In this document: positions 1-8,793 of the stretch, piece by piece
Layout: each line of letters starts with the position of its first letter
Position numbering within the stretch: the stretch's first letter is position 1
NCBI GenBank assembly: GCA_964551985.1
Contig: CAZKFG010000001.1
Span: 70,343 to 134,342 of the forward strand
Reading direction: 5' to 3'
DNA: 64,000 bases
Origin: CAZKFG01 sp964551985
GTDB lineage: Bacteria > Bacillota > Negativicutes > Acidaminococcales > JAISLQ01
Notes under the pieces: model-generated
Seen by the model: only the letters and a program-made list of their open reading frames with translations
The model's database searches: none
Told to the model about the DNA's origin: nothing
Position numbers and translations under genes: made by a program

Positions 1-377
1 GCCCCAACTCTTGATGTCGGATATATTCCTGGTAAATCAAATACATTACTCAAAGGCACTTTTCCGCTCACATATGAAGGACCGACAACAGCTACATCTA
101 CAACACCATTTTTGACAAGTTCTATCATATCTACTTGTTTACCCAATTGACCACCTGGAAAATGTTCAAATTTTATACGTCCTTTTGATCGTTCTTCTAC
201 CATTTTCATAAACTTATTCAATCCATTCACCGTGAAAAAATGTGTTGCAGGAAAAGCATCCGCCACTTTTAGTTTATAAACCTTTGTATCATCTTTTTTC
301 TCTGCCTGTTGTCCACAACCACCAACCATAATTAAAACCACAACCAATAATACTGCAAAAATTTGTTTGCTTTTCAT
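1..377 (-). CDS. TRAP transporter substrate-binding protein, DctP family (partial)
   Basis: The N-terminal ~125 residues of an exported solute-binding protein; the rest lies beyond the left edge. It opens with a lipoprotein signal (MKSKQIF, hydrophobic stretch, then VGGC), so it is predicted to be a membrane-tethered lipoprotein. What follows matches the start of DctP proteins: a KLKVADAFPATHF strand, then KFMKMVEERSKGRI, FPGGQLG and the NGVVDVAVVG region. The start is the ATG at 375-377, preceded by an AAAGGAGAG ribosome binding site. It lies 168 bases downstream of another dctP in the same direction, separated by a hairpin. It may be a second binding protein for the same QM pair or the first gene of another TRAP operon. 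Family assignment is firm; the substrate is not predictable. Confidence 0.85.
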   Translation of the reverse strand, partial: MKSKQIFAVLLVVVLIMVGGCGQQAEKKDDTKVYKLKVADAFPATHFFTVNGLNKFMKMVEERSKGRIKFEHFPGGQLGKQVDMIELVKNGVVDVAVVGPSYVSGKVPLSNVFDLPGIYPTSRVG

Positions 378-498
378 AACTACTCTCCTTTTATCATTTT
401 TTTGAGTTTTAATCACTACGTACATTTTTTTAACTTTTCTGTTTTTTGTTAAAATTTTATACATACTATTTTTTATAATTTATATATTTTATTTTTTT

Positions 499-525
499 AA
501 AACGCATCTTTTAAAGATGCGTTTT
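499..525 (-). terminator. Strong hairpin between two TRAP binding-protein genes
   Basis: Near-perfect inverted repeat AAAACGCATCTTT / AAAGATGCGTTTT just after the end of dctP. On the minus strand the stem ends in TTTT and is followed by A-rich sequence, so it may be a partial terminator or an mRNA 3' stabiliser rather than a full stop. It could set a lower level for the second binding protein. Confidence 0.6.
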
Positions 526-545
526 AAAATTTAAGTATCTTCTTA

Positions 546-1562
546 CTACTTTTGACTTGCTTTAACTTTTTGTAAAAATTCTTCTCCAACAACTTTACCA
601 AGTTTTTCATAAACTGGTATTACCGCTTTAACCCAAGTCTCTTTTTGTTCACTAGTTAAAATATATACTTGACCACCTTTTTGTTTAATTTCTTCAACTG
701 CTTTTTTACTTGCTTCATCAACAACTTCATGATGCTTTTTCTCAGCATCCTTCATGTGTTTTAAAACTTTAACTTTGATATCATCTGGTAATCCTTCTAA
801 AAATTTTTTGTTAGCCAATTGGGTAATAACCGTAGAATGAACAAATGCATCAAGATAATACTTTGTAACCTCAAATAAATTTCTCTCTTTTACAGAAACA
901 GGTCCAATATCAGCTGCATCAATCATTCCTCTTTGCATAGCAACAAAAATGTCTCCAGCTGGCAAATCCACAGGAGAGGCACCAACTGCAAGCCATGTCA
1001 ATGAACCATCGCCCAAGCTTCTAACCTTAAGACCTGTGGCATCTTGAGGTAAGACAACTTGTTTTCCATTTGTAATAATACTGTATGGCCCAGTAGCGGC
1101 AGAGGCTAAACACACAATACCCTTTTGTTCTAGTGGCTGCCAAATTTCTTTTGCTAAATCACTTGTTAAAAATTTATTCATAGAGTTAACATTATTAAAT
1201 AAAAATGGTAAATCAAATGTAGTAACCTTAGGGCTTATAGCTGCTAGATACCAGTTTGCCAGTGAAATCATCTCTACATCGCCTCTGGCAACAGCATCTA
1301 ATGCTTCAGCAGGTTTATAAAGCTGTGAAGCTGGATATAGCTTTACCGTAACCTTCCCTTTTAATTCAGGATCAGCATCAACTAATTTTTTAAAAGTTTC
1401 TGGTACAACTGACATAGTACCATTTGCTGGCATGTCATAAGACCAGCGTATTTCGATTGCTTTTGTTTTTTTCTCACTACCACCACACCCAATAAAAAGC
1501 ATAGAAATCAGCAAACAAACCACCATAGACACTAATGTTTTTTTATTTTTGAAAAGAATCAT
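546..1562 (-). CDS. dctP: TRAP transporter substrate-binding protein DctP
   Basis: A 338-residue extracytoplasmic binding protein of a TRAP (tripartite ATP-independent periplasmic) transporter, which captures a carboxylate-type ligand and passes it to the QM membrane pair. The N-terminus is a lipoprotein signal with lipobox FIGC near residue 26. The mature part shows the DctP pattern: YPASQLYKPAEALDAVARGDVEM (about 77-100), a DLPFLF segment, and the VRSLGDGSL region near 180 that in this family carries the arginine binding the ligand carboxylate. It is last of dctQ-dctM-dctP, starting 18 bases after dctM, with GGGAGG upstream of the ATG. Full length for the family. The substrate (C4-dicarboxylate or other organic acid) is inference. 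Confidence 0.93.
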   Translation of the reverse strand: MILFKNKKTLVSMVVCLLISMLFIGCGGSEKKTKAIEIRWSYDMPANGTMSVVPETFKKLVDADPELKGKVTVKLYPASQLYKPAEALDAVARGDVEMISLANWYLAAISPKVTTFDLPFLFNNVNSMNKFLTSDLAKEIWQPLEQKGIVCLASAATGPYSIITNGKQVVLPQDATGLKVRSLGDGSLTWLAVGASPVDLPAGDIFVAMQRGMIDAADIGPVSVKERNLFEVTKYYLDAFVHSTVITQLANKKFLEGLPDDIKVKVLKHMKDAEKKHHEVVDEASKKAVEEIKQKGGQVYILTSEQKETWVKAVIPVYEKLGKVVGEEFLQKVKASQK

Positions 1563-1580
1563 TTTTCTCCCTCCTAAATT

Positions 1581-2858
1581 TTATATTTTTGATGGTAACC
1601 AAGTGCTAAGCTCTGGCACCATTATAATAACTGCTAAAATTAACAACATGACAATAACATAAGGTAAAGCTCCTTTAGCGACCTCCGATACAGGTGTACC
1701 TGTAGAGCCAGACAATGCAAATAAATTCATTCCAATAGGTGGTGTTATAGTACCTATCTCCATATTAATAGTATAAATAACAGCAATATGAAGTGGTTCA
1801 AATCCTAGTTGAATCAAAACAGGATATAAAATAGGAATAGTAACTAACATTATCGAAATGACATCTAATAAGCAGCCTAAAAACAACAGTAAGACATTTA
1901 CAGCTAACATAAACACTATAGGCGATAATCCTATTCCAATAATCCATTCAATTATCTCATTAGAAACTTGACTTATTGTAATTATGTAGGCAAAAACCAT
2001 AACACCACTAAAAACAACTAATATTTGAGATGATGCCACAGCCCCTTCAGCGAATATTTCGGGAATATCTTTTAGCTTAATTGTTTTGTAATAAAAAACA
2101 GTTATAGCAAGACAATATGCAACACCAATAGCAGCACTCTCGTCAGCAGTAAAAATACCACCATAAATACCACCTATTATTATGGTTGGCGCAAGCAAAA
2201 TCAAAAATGATTCTTTAAAAGTAAGCACTATTTCATTTAATGACACTGGTTCTTTAACGTGGCTTTTTACTCTCTTATTAGATGCCCAGAAAAAAGTAAA
2301 AATTGCCAAAACTGATGTTGCAAAAATACCTGGTAAAAAACCTGCCATAAAACATTTACCAATAGATTGCTCTGTTATGCTACCATAAATAATCATTGTT
2401 AAACTAGGCGGAATTAAAATACCCAATGTTCCACCCGTAGCCAAAATGCCGCAAGTAAATCCTTTATCATAACCATATTTAACCATATATGGCAATAAAA
2501 TCATTCCTAGTGCTGCTGCATTAGCAAGGCTCGAACCGCTTATAGCTGCAAAAACAGCGCTTGTAATAATTGCCGCTATGCCAAGACCGCCACGTAAATT
2601 TTTAAATAAGCTATTAGCAAATTCAAACATATATTTTACTAGCAATCCCTTGGACATTATAACTCCAACAATAATAAACAAAGGCAAAGCAACAAGTGAA
2701 AAATTATTTAAAGAACTATACATTATATGTGAAATTGTTGTTATAGAAGAAAAATCAAACATATAAAAACAAATAGCTGAAGTAAGCGCTGCACTAAAAG
2801 CTACTGGGAAACCTGTAAGCAACAAAAATAAAAAAATACACAAAACAGTTAAAATCAT
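1581..2858 (-). CDS. dctM: TRAP transporter large permease subunit DctM
   Basis: A 425-residue integral membrane protein, the Na+-coupled transport subunit of the TRAP system. It has about a dozen hydrophobic segments and typical DctM motifs: a GFPVAFS segment near the start, SGSSLANAAALG (about 108-119), GGTLGILIPPSL (about 142-153) and NMEIGTITPPIGMNLF (about 365-380). The repeated G-x-IPPS / TPPIG elements are the hairpin loops thought to form the substrate and sodium sites. The start overlaps the dctQ stop by 4 bases, so the two are translationally coupled. Length is normal for the family. Confidence 0.96.
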   Translation of the reverse strand: MILTVLCIFLFLLLTGFPVAFSAALTSAICFYMFDFSSITTISHIMYSSLNNFSLVALPLFIIVGVIMSKGLLVKYMFEFANSLFKNLRGGLGIAAIITSAVFAAISGSSLANAAALGMILLPYMVKYGYDKGFTCGILATGGTLGILIPPSLTMIIYGSITEQSIGKCFMAGFLPGIFATSVLAIFTFFWASNKRVKSHVKEPVSLNEIVLTFKESFLILLAPTIIIGGIYGGIFTADESAAIGVAYCLAITVFYYKTIKLKDIPEIFAEGAVASSQILVVFSGVMVFAYIITISQVSNEIIEWIIGIGLSPIVFMLAVNVLLLFLGCLLDVISIMLVTIPILYPVLIQLGFEPLHIAVIYTINMEIGTITPPIGMNLFALSGSTGTPVSEVAKGALPYVIVMLLILAVIIMVPELSTWLPSKI

Positions 2859-3364
2859 TTGCTGATCACCTCTGTTTTCTTTTCATTCTTTGCTATATAC
2901 AATGTTGAAAAAAACAACTCTATAAACCTTATAGTAAATAAAAATCCACCTAACGGCATAATCATATATGGAATCCATAGAGGTGTTTTGGCTAAAGAAG
3001 TAGAAGTTACACCAGTCGAATACGCGTGTATCATTAAATTTGTGCCGCTGTAAGTTAAAAGCACACTGAAAATAACACCTAGTGCAATATTAAAAAAATC
3101 AAAATACAGTTGCCATTTAGGACTTAACATATCAACCAGAACGGATAATCGAATATGTTTGCTTTTCTTTATTACTTGACTTGCCCCCAAAAAAGTAGAC
3201 CAAATTGTAAAAAAAATTATAAATTCCTTAGCCCAATAAAAAGATGTGTTAAAACATAGCCTTGCAATAACTTCAATAAAAGTAAGTAAAAATGCACCAA
3301 AAATTGTTATCATTGCAATTTTTCTTTCAATATTGTCCCAAACATTAATGATATTATTTATCAA
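2855..3364 (-). CDS. dctQ: TRAP transporter small permease subunit DctQ
   Basis: A 169-residue four-helix membrane protein, the small subunit that pairs with DctM. Hydrophobic segments lie at about 17-37, 47-65, 88-108 and 130-150, with the family's FYWAKEFIIFFTIWSTFLGA segment (about 42-61) and a following KKSKHIRLSVLVD stretch. Translation appears to start at a TTG (3362-3364) preceded by a GGGGGG ribosome binding site. It is the first gene of the dctQMP operon and lies about 50 bases downstream of a sigma-54-type promoter. The small subunit diverges quickly, so family assignment rests on topology, the conserved W/E segment and context. Confidence 0.92.
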   Translation of the reverse strand: MINNIINVWDNIERKIAMITIFGAFLLTFIEVIARLCFNTSFYWAKEFIIFFTIWSTFLGASQVIKKSKHIRLSVLVDMLSPKWQLYFDFFNIALGVIFSVLLTYSGTNLMIHAYSTGVTSTSLAKTPLWIPYMIMPLGGFLFTIRFIELFFSTLYIAKNEKKTEVISK

Positions 3365-3426
3365 TATTTAGCCCCCCAACTTTTTAAAATGCAAATACAA
3401 TACATTTAACACTACATCTAATAATT

Positions 3427-3444
3427 AAGCAAATTTCATGCCAA
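3427..3444 (-). promoter_or_regulatory. Sigma-54 (-24/-12) promoter of the TRAP operon
   Basis: On the minus strand the sequence reads TTGGCATGAAATTTGCTT. It matches the sigma-54 consensus TGGCAYG-N4-TTGCW exactly, including the invariant GG and GC dinucleotides. The predicted start is near 3415, leaving a 50-base leader before dctQ. TRAP and dicarboxylate transporters are classic sigma-54 targets activated by DctD-type enhancer-binding proteins. That activator is not in the window. Confidence 0.72.
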
Positions 3445-3529
3445 CTAATATATTAAAGCTGTAAAAGCAACTACTAGCAAACTCTATTTTCTATTTTTAT
3501 ATTTTTTATACAAACTCTTACTTATAGAT

Positions 3530-3545
3530 ATAAGTTGCATCATAA
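3530..3545. promoter_or_regulatory. Palindrome, candidate enhancer-binding site
   Basis: ACTTATA-GA-TATAAGT, 7-base arms, centred about 120 bases upstream of the predicted sigma-54 transcription start. That is the usual distance for a bacterial enhancer-binding protein site. Function is inferred from position and symmetry only. Confidence 0.45.
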
Positions 3546-3628
3546 TAATACTAAATAATGTTTTAAAAATTTTATAAAATTTATACTAATTTAGAATTTT
3601 TTGAATATAATAAAAATTGATTAAAACA

Positions 3629-3665
3629 AAAAGTATATTTCAAGATATTATTGAAATATACTTTT
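3629..3665. repeat. 15-base perfect inverted repeat upstream of TRAP promoter
   Basis: Arms AAAAGTATATTTCAA (3629-3643) and TTGAAATATACTTTT (3651-3665) around a 7-base loop. It is centred about 230 bases upstream of the predicted sigma-54 start, so it may be a second activator site. T-rich sequence on both sides also allows a bidirectional terminator, but two better terminators already follow groEL. Confidence 0.5.
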
Positions 3666-3759
3666 ATATTATTTTTTATTGCTAGACTTTAAAACTATTA
3701 AAGCTATAGTAGATAAAGTTACAATTATAAAATTATATTTACATATAACCAAAGAAATG

Positions 3760-3802
3760 AAAAAAGCGACCTCCCAAAAGTTTTCTAAACTAATGGAAGG
3801 TC
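3760..3802 (-). terminator. Second terminator downstream of groEL
   Basis: Read on the minus strand: GACCTTCC pairs with GGGAGGTC (8 pairs, one G-U), with an inner AGTTT/AAACT stem, followed by GC and TTTTTT. A good rho-independent terminator backing up the one at 3854-3887. Confidence 0.7.
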
Positions 3803-3853
3803 TACTTTAAAATTTTCTATTTGGTCAAAATGTGGTCAAACGAACTTTTGATT

Positions 3854-3887
3854 AAAATAAACCTTGGCTTAATGCAAGGTTTATTTT
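3854..3887 (-). terminator. groEL terminator
   Basis: 13-base stem AAAATAAACCTTG / CAAGGTTTATTTT with an 8-base loop, five bases after the groEL stop codon, with U-rich sequence at the 3' side on the minus strand. Confidence 0.8.
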
Positions 3888-3891
3888 ATTT

Positions 3892-5529
<1,638 letters not shown>

Positions 5530-5546
5530 TTATACCTCCATAACCT

Positions 5547-5831
5547 TTATTCTACAATAGCTAGAATATCTCTTTCACTTAAAATTAGATATTCTTTATC
5601 ATCAAGTTTAACTTCTGTACCAGCATATTTTGAGAAAATTACTTTGTCGCCAGCTTTAACTTCTACTGGGACTTTTTGTCCGTTTTCTAAAATTTTTCCT
5701 GAACCTACAGCAACAATTTTACCTTCTTGTGGTTTTTCCTTAGCTGTATCTGGTAAAACGATACCGCTTTTGGTTTTTTCCTCCTTTGCAAGAACTTCAA
5801 TAATAACTCTGTCTGCAAGCGGTTTTAACAT
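5547..5831 (-). CDS. groS: Co-chaperonin GroES (Hsp10)
   Basis: A 94-residue co-chaperonin that forms the seven-membered lid of GroEL. It has the [13 protein letters not shown] start, the mobile loop around [17 protein letters not shown] (about 17-33) that docks on GroEL, and the [22 protein letters not shown] beta-barrel end. The start ATG is preceded by a GGAGGG site. First gene of groES-groEL; transcription is predicted from the promoter at 5907-5935 and repressed through CIRCE. Confidence 0.99.
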   Translation of the reverse strand: MLKPLADRVIIEVLAKEEKTKSGIVLPDTAKEKPQEGKIVAVGSGKILENGQKVPVEVKAGDKVIFSKYAGTEVKLDDKEYLILSERDILAIVE

Positions 5832-5869
5832 TCTTATTTCCCTCCTGAAATTGTTTTAACATTTAATTG

Positions 5870-5896
5870 TTAGCACTCATCTTAAAGGAGTGCTAA
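5870..5896 (-). promoter_or_regulatory. CIRCE operator (HrcA site) of groESL
   Basis: TTAGCACTC-N9-GAGTGCTAA, a perfect match to the CIRCE consensus. It lies just downstream of the -10 box, so the HrcA repressor would block initiation. hrcA itself is outside the window. Confidence 0.98.
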
Positions 5897-5906
5897 CCTA
5901 ATTACT

Positions 5907-5935
5907 ATAATACAAAAAAGCTAAAAAAAAATCAA
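5907..5935 (-). promoter_or_regulatory. Sigma-A promoter of groESL
   Basis: On the minus strand TTGATT, 17-base spacer, TATTAT, then the CIRCE element at the expected start-site position. Confidence 0.82.
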
Positions 5936-5988
5936 CTGATTTTTTAAAAAAACAATTGATTTTTTTATTTTATTTACTAATTATAGTT

Positions 5989-6089
5989 TTATCCACAGTT
6001 ATCCACATAGTTATCAACAAGTATTTATCTTGATTTACCAATGCTTTTGGCAATTATAAACAAATATACAGATGTTTGCCTGTGGATAT
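5989..6089. promoter_or_regulatory. Cluster of four DnaA boxes
   Basis: Two perfect DnaA boxes TTATCCACA at 5989-5997 and 5999-6007, a near box TTATCAACA at 6011-6019, and an inverted near box TGTGGATAT at 6081-6089. The first three are spaced 10 and 12 bases, close to helical phase. A very AT-rich stretch lies to the left (5920-5990), with TA-starting triplets (TAC, TAA, TTA, TAG) abutting the first box. It sits between tsaD and the groESL promoter. Likely a DnaA-binding cluster acting in titration or groESL control; an origin is less likely because genes run the same way on both sides. Confidence 0.75.
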
Positions 6090-6095
6090 ATTAGT

Positions 6096-7115
6096 TTAAT
6101 TACAAACAAGAGAAAGCGATGGTACAGCATTTAAATTTAAAGCACTAAATTTATCCTCTTTAAACATATAATAAGCCCTACAGCCTATCATGGCTGCGTT
6201 ATCTGTGCAAAGTAGTGTCGGAGGGTAATAAAGCTTGGCATCCATTTTCACAAGATGATCTTGCATTTCTAATCGCAATTGATTGTTCGCGCTAACGCCA
6301 CCAGCTAAAACCAACTTTTTCAACCCCGTCTCTTTTAATGCCGTAACCGCCCTATCACAAAGCACATCTATTACTGCCGCTTGAAAACTTGCCGCTATAT
6401 CTTTGTCATTTAGTTGCATATTTGCTTGTTTTGTATTATGCAAATAGTTAATAGCAGATGATTTTAAGCCGCTAAAACTAAAATTATGCTTATCCGCCTT
6501 CATCGCCCTTGGAAAATCAATAGCCTTTTTATTACCACCCAAAGCTAATTTTTCTATTTGAGGACCACCAGGATATGGCAAATTCATTACTCTTGCTATC
6601 TTATCAAAAGCTTCACCAGCAGCATCGTCTAGTGTCTTTCCAAGTAATTCAAAGTTATTATAATCATCAACTGTGATTAGCAAAGTATGTCCACCAGAAA
6701 CAACCAAAGAAATAAAGGGAGGCTCAAGTTCCTTGTATTCAATAAAATTAGCAAATATATGTGCCTGCAGGTGATTTACACCTATTAGAGGTTTGTTTAA
6801 ACTATAAGCTAATCCCTTAGCTGCCGCAATTCCCACTAAAAGAGCCCCCACAAGTCCTGGTCCATAAGTTACTGCTATAGCGTCTATTTGTTCGAGCTTT
6901 ATTTTTGCTTGTTCTAAAGCCATGTCAATTACCGGCAGTATCTGTTTGACATGATGTCTTGAGGCTATCTCTGGAACTACACCGCCAAATTTTTGATGAA
7001 TTGGTATTTGTGAAGAAATTATATTGGACAAAACTTCTCGCCCATTTACAACCACTGCCGCGCTCGTTTCATCACAACTTGTCTCTATTGCTAAAATATA
7101 AGTATCTTTTCGCAT
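6096..7115 (-). CDS. tsaD: tRNA N6-threonylcarbamoyladenosine transferase TsaD
   Basis: A 339-residue enzyme that transfers threonylcarbamoyl from threonylcarbamoyl-AMP to A37 of ANN-decoding tRNAs, working with TsaB and TsaE. It has the ASKHA-fold start ILAIETSCDETSAAVV (about 7-22), the metal-binding GVNHLQAHIFA (about 116-126, two histidines), VSGGHTLL and the GGVSANNQL segment near 275. Normal length. It closes the tsaE-tsaB-rimI-tsaD string, 10 bases after rimI, so all three tsa genes that act together are co-directional here. Confidence 0.98.
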   Translation of the reverse strand: MRKDTYILAIETSCDETSAAVVVNGREVLSNIISSQIPIHQKFGGVVPEIASRHHVKQILPVIDMALEQAKIKLEQIDAIAVTYGPGLVGALLVGIAAAKGLAYSLNKPLIGVNHLQAHIFANFIEYKELEPPFISLVVSGGHTLLITVDDYNNFELLGKTLDDAAGEAFDKIARVMNLPYPGGPQIEKLALGGNKKAIDFPRAMKADKHNFSFSGLKSSAINYLHNTKQANMQLNDKDIAASFQAAVIDVLCDRAVTALKETGLKKLVLAGGVSANNQLRLEMQDHLVKMDAKLYYPPTLLCTDNAAMIGCRAYYMFKEDKFSALNLNAVPSLSLVCN

Positions 7116-7125
7116 TTTTATCCTC

Positions 7126-7581
7126 TTACAGCAAATCTTTTTTCATTAGTATAGCATCTTCATTATTATCCACATAATATCCACGCCTTGAACCAATAAC
7201 TTCAAAACCAAAATATTTATATAGATTTTGTGCGACTTGGTTTGATTTTCTAACTTCCAAAAAAATCACTTCTGCTTTTTTTTCAATCGCTAAATCAATT
7301 AATTTTTGAACAAGTTGTTTGCCAAGCCCTCTACCGTGCAACTTTGTCTTTAAACCGATGTTTGTTACATGGGCTTCACCAATTATCAGCCAAAACCCAG
7401 CATAAGCGACAATTTCATCATCATAAGAAAGTACTATATAGTTAGCTAATGGATTAGCCATCTCTTCTTGAAATATCGCTTTTGTCCACAAGCCTTTTAA
7501 AGCATCTTTTTCTACTTGCAACACGCTGTCTATATCTTCTTGTTGCATTATTTTAAATTGGCATTGTTTTTCTTGTCCCAT
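7126..7581 (-). CDS. rimI: Ribosomal-protein-alanine N-acetyltransferase RimI
   Basis: A 151-residue GNAT acetyltransferase; in E. coli RimI acetylates the N-terminal alanine of ribosomal protein S18. It shows EEDxxxV-like MQQEDIDSVLQVEKDAL near the start, the beta-4 strand VTNIGLKTKLHGRGLGKQLVQKL with the R/Q-x-x-G-x-G/A acetyl-CoA loop (about 72-94), and FLEVRKSNQVAQNLYKYFGFEVIGSRRGYY, hallmarks of RimI. The start overlaps the tsaB end by 34 bases; an in-frame ATG at 7548 is possible, but the longer form keeps the family's first strand. The position between tsaB and tsaD is the classic arrangement. Confidence 0.94.
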   Translation of the reverse strand: MGQEKQCQFKIMQQEDIDSVLQVEKDALKGLWTKAIFQEEMANPLANYIVLSYDDEIVAYAGFWLIIGEAHVTNIGLKTKLHGRGLGKQLVQKLIDLAIEKKAEVIFLEVRKSNQVAQNLYKYFGFEVIGSRRGYYVDNNEDAILMKKDLL

Positions 7582-8240
7582 AATATTTCCGCTTCCGATT
7601 TTTTTACATAATAAGGCTCTAATTCAAACATATCATCAATGTCATTTTGCTTTATTCTTTCATAGCCTAAAATAGCAATGCTTTTAGCACAAGGCTTTAT
7701 TAATTGCTTTGGTGCTAAAAATACATTTTCAGGCAAAACAATATCATTTTTTACATCACCAAGCAAAAAACATTTTTCATCAAATCCAGATAAAGTGTCC
7801 AATGCCTCTTGGTAAGTTTTGAGTTGCATTGGCGCAACCTGCATTAATTTATCTTCCCATTTATAGATAGTTTGATAAAAATTTCCCTTTTGTCCATCAA
7901 TGAGTGGAGACAAAAAAGAGTTAAAGACAGGCATATTATATGCTAAAGAAAGCATGGTATCTATTCCTACAATAGGAATTTTCAAAGCATAAGCCATAGT
8001 TTTTGCTGTTGCAATGCCTATCCTAAGTCCTGTAAAAGAACCAGGTCCTGTGCTCACAGCAATACCTGTTAAGTCTTTTGGCATTATATTAGCACTATGG
8101 AGTAAAAATTCTATCTGCACCATCATTGTTTGGGAATGGGTAAAACCATTATCTAAAGCTAGATTTGCCAAAATCTTCTCACCGTTATATAATGCTACCG
8201 TACAAACAGTAGTTGATGTATCAACCCCTAAAATCAGCAT
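7548..8240 (-). CDS. tsaB: tRNA threonylcarbamoyladenosine biosynthesis protein TsaB
   Basis: A 230-residue ASKHA-fold partner of TsaD, needed for t6A synthesis but without its own catalysis. It starts MLILGVDTSTTVCTVAL and carries the family's GPGSFTGLRIGIATAKTMAYAL block (about 65-86). The ATG at 8238-8240 is preferred because GAGGAG lies just upstream and it matches the family N-terminus; a longer reading to 8279 would add 13 atypical residues. The start overlaps tsaE by 20 bases and the end overlaps rimI, so the genes are tightly coupled. Confidence 0.96.
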   Translation of the reverse strand: MLILGVDTSTTVCTVALYNGEKILANLALDNGFTHSQTMMVQIEFLLHSANIMPKDLTGIAVSTGPGSFTGLRIGIATAKTMAYALKIPIVGIDTMLSLAYNMPVFNSFLSPLIDGQKGNFYQTIYKWEDKLMQVAPMQLKTYQEALDTLSGFDEKCFLLGDVKNDIVLPENVFLAPKQLIKPCAKSIAILGYERIKQNDIDDMFELEPYYVKKSEAEILWDKKNNANLK

Positions 8241-8694
8241 TTTCCAGCTCCTCACAAATACTTGTATACCTTTGACCATTAGCTTTGAAAATTATATGCC
8301 GCCCAAACGGTAAAACTTTAATTTCTATAACTAAAGACTGCTCAGGCATAAACTTTACAAAAAGATCAGACCATTCCACAACCTTTATTCCCTTTTGTTC
8401 AATATATTCAAAAAAACCTGTCTCATCTAATTCAGATTCTGTTTGCAGTCTATACAAATCAAAATGCTTCAAAGTTACATCTTCTTTGTTATATTCGTTC
8501 ATAATATTGAAGGTAGGGCTTGTTATATCATCACCAAAACCTAACCCTAATGCCAAACCTTTGACAAAACTAGTTTTTCCTGCACCAATCTGACCATTTA
8601 GTTGTATAAAATCACCATCTTGCAAGAGCTTGCCTAAACAAAATGCTAATTTTTGTGTTTGTTCAACATTAGAGCAAAAAAATTCTTTTAACAT
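8221..8694 (-). CDS. tsaE: tRNA threonylcarbamoyladenosine biosynthesis ATPase TsaE
   Basis: A 157-residue P-loop ATPase that binds the TsaB-TsaD dimer and powers its turnover. Walker A is GQIGAGKTSFVKG (about 34-46), followed by the TSPTFNIMNEY switch region (about 57-67) and HFDLYRL (about 76-82); the VVEWSD motif near 107 is also typical. Normal length. First of the tsaE-tsaB-rimI-tsaD run, separated from gerM upstream by a terminator, so transcription probably starts in the 90-base gap at 8695-8784. Confidence 0.97.
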   Translation of the reverse strand: MLKEFFCSNVEQTQKLAFCLGKLLQDGDFIQLNGQIGAGKTSFVKGLALGLGFGDDITSPTFNIMNEYNKEDVTLKHFDLYRLQTESELDETGFFEYIEQKGIKVVEWSDLFVKFMPEQSLVIEIKVLPFGRHIIFKANGQRYTSICEELENADFRG

Positions 8695-8765
8695 AAAACA
8701 CCTATAAATTATTTTTTATTTTTTTATTATAGCACAAAAAAATAGCTATAAAGACAACATAACAT

Positions 8766-8793
8766 AAAAATAGCCACAATGTGGCTATTTTTT
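8766..8793 (-). terminator. Terminator at the end of gerM
   Basis: Stem AAAATAGCCAC / GTGGCTATTTT with a 3-base loop and T-runs on both strands. The right arm contains the gerM stop codon, so it ends the acpS-gerM operon on the minus strand. Confidence 0.88.

Larger units (their letters stand above)
3365..3891. other. 527-base control region between TRAP operon and groEL
   Basis: Non-coding, very AT-rich. From left to right it holds the TRAP leader and ribosome binding site, a sigma-54-type promoter (3427-3444), two palindromes (3530-3545 and 3629-3665), and two hairpin terminators downstream of groEL (3760-3802 and 3854-3887). A direct repeat GGTCAAA-N4-GGTCAAA (3823-3839) sits between the terminators. 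No credible gene was found. Confidence 0.8.

Noticed and set aside
3811..3852. Integrase remnant near groEL
   Set aside because: Only about 15 codons of similarity to an integrase end, with a stop directly upstream and no att-like repeat; too weak for a feature.
5899..6095. A replication origin at the DnaA-box cluster
   Set aside because: Genes on both sides run in the same direction, dnaA/dnaN/rpmH are absent, and no strand switch occurs here. A DnaA-binding cluster explains the boxes better.
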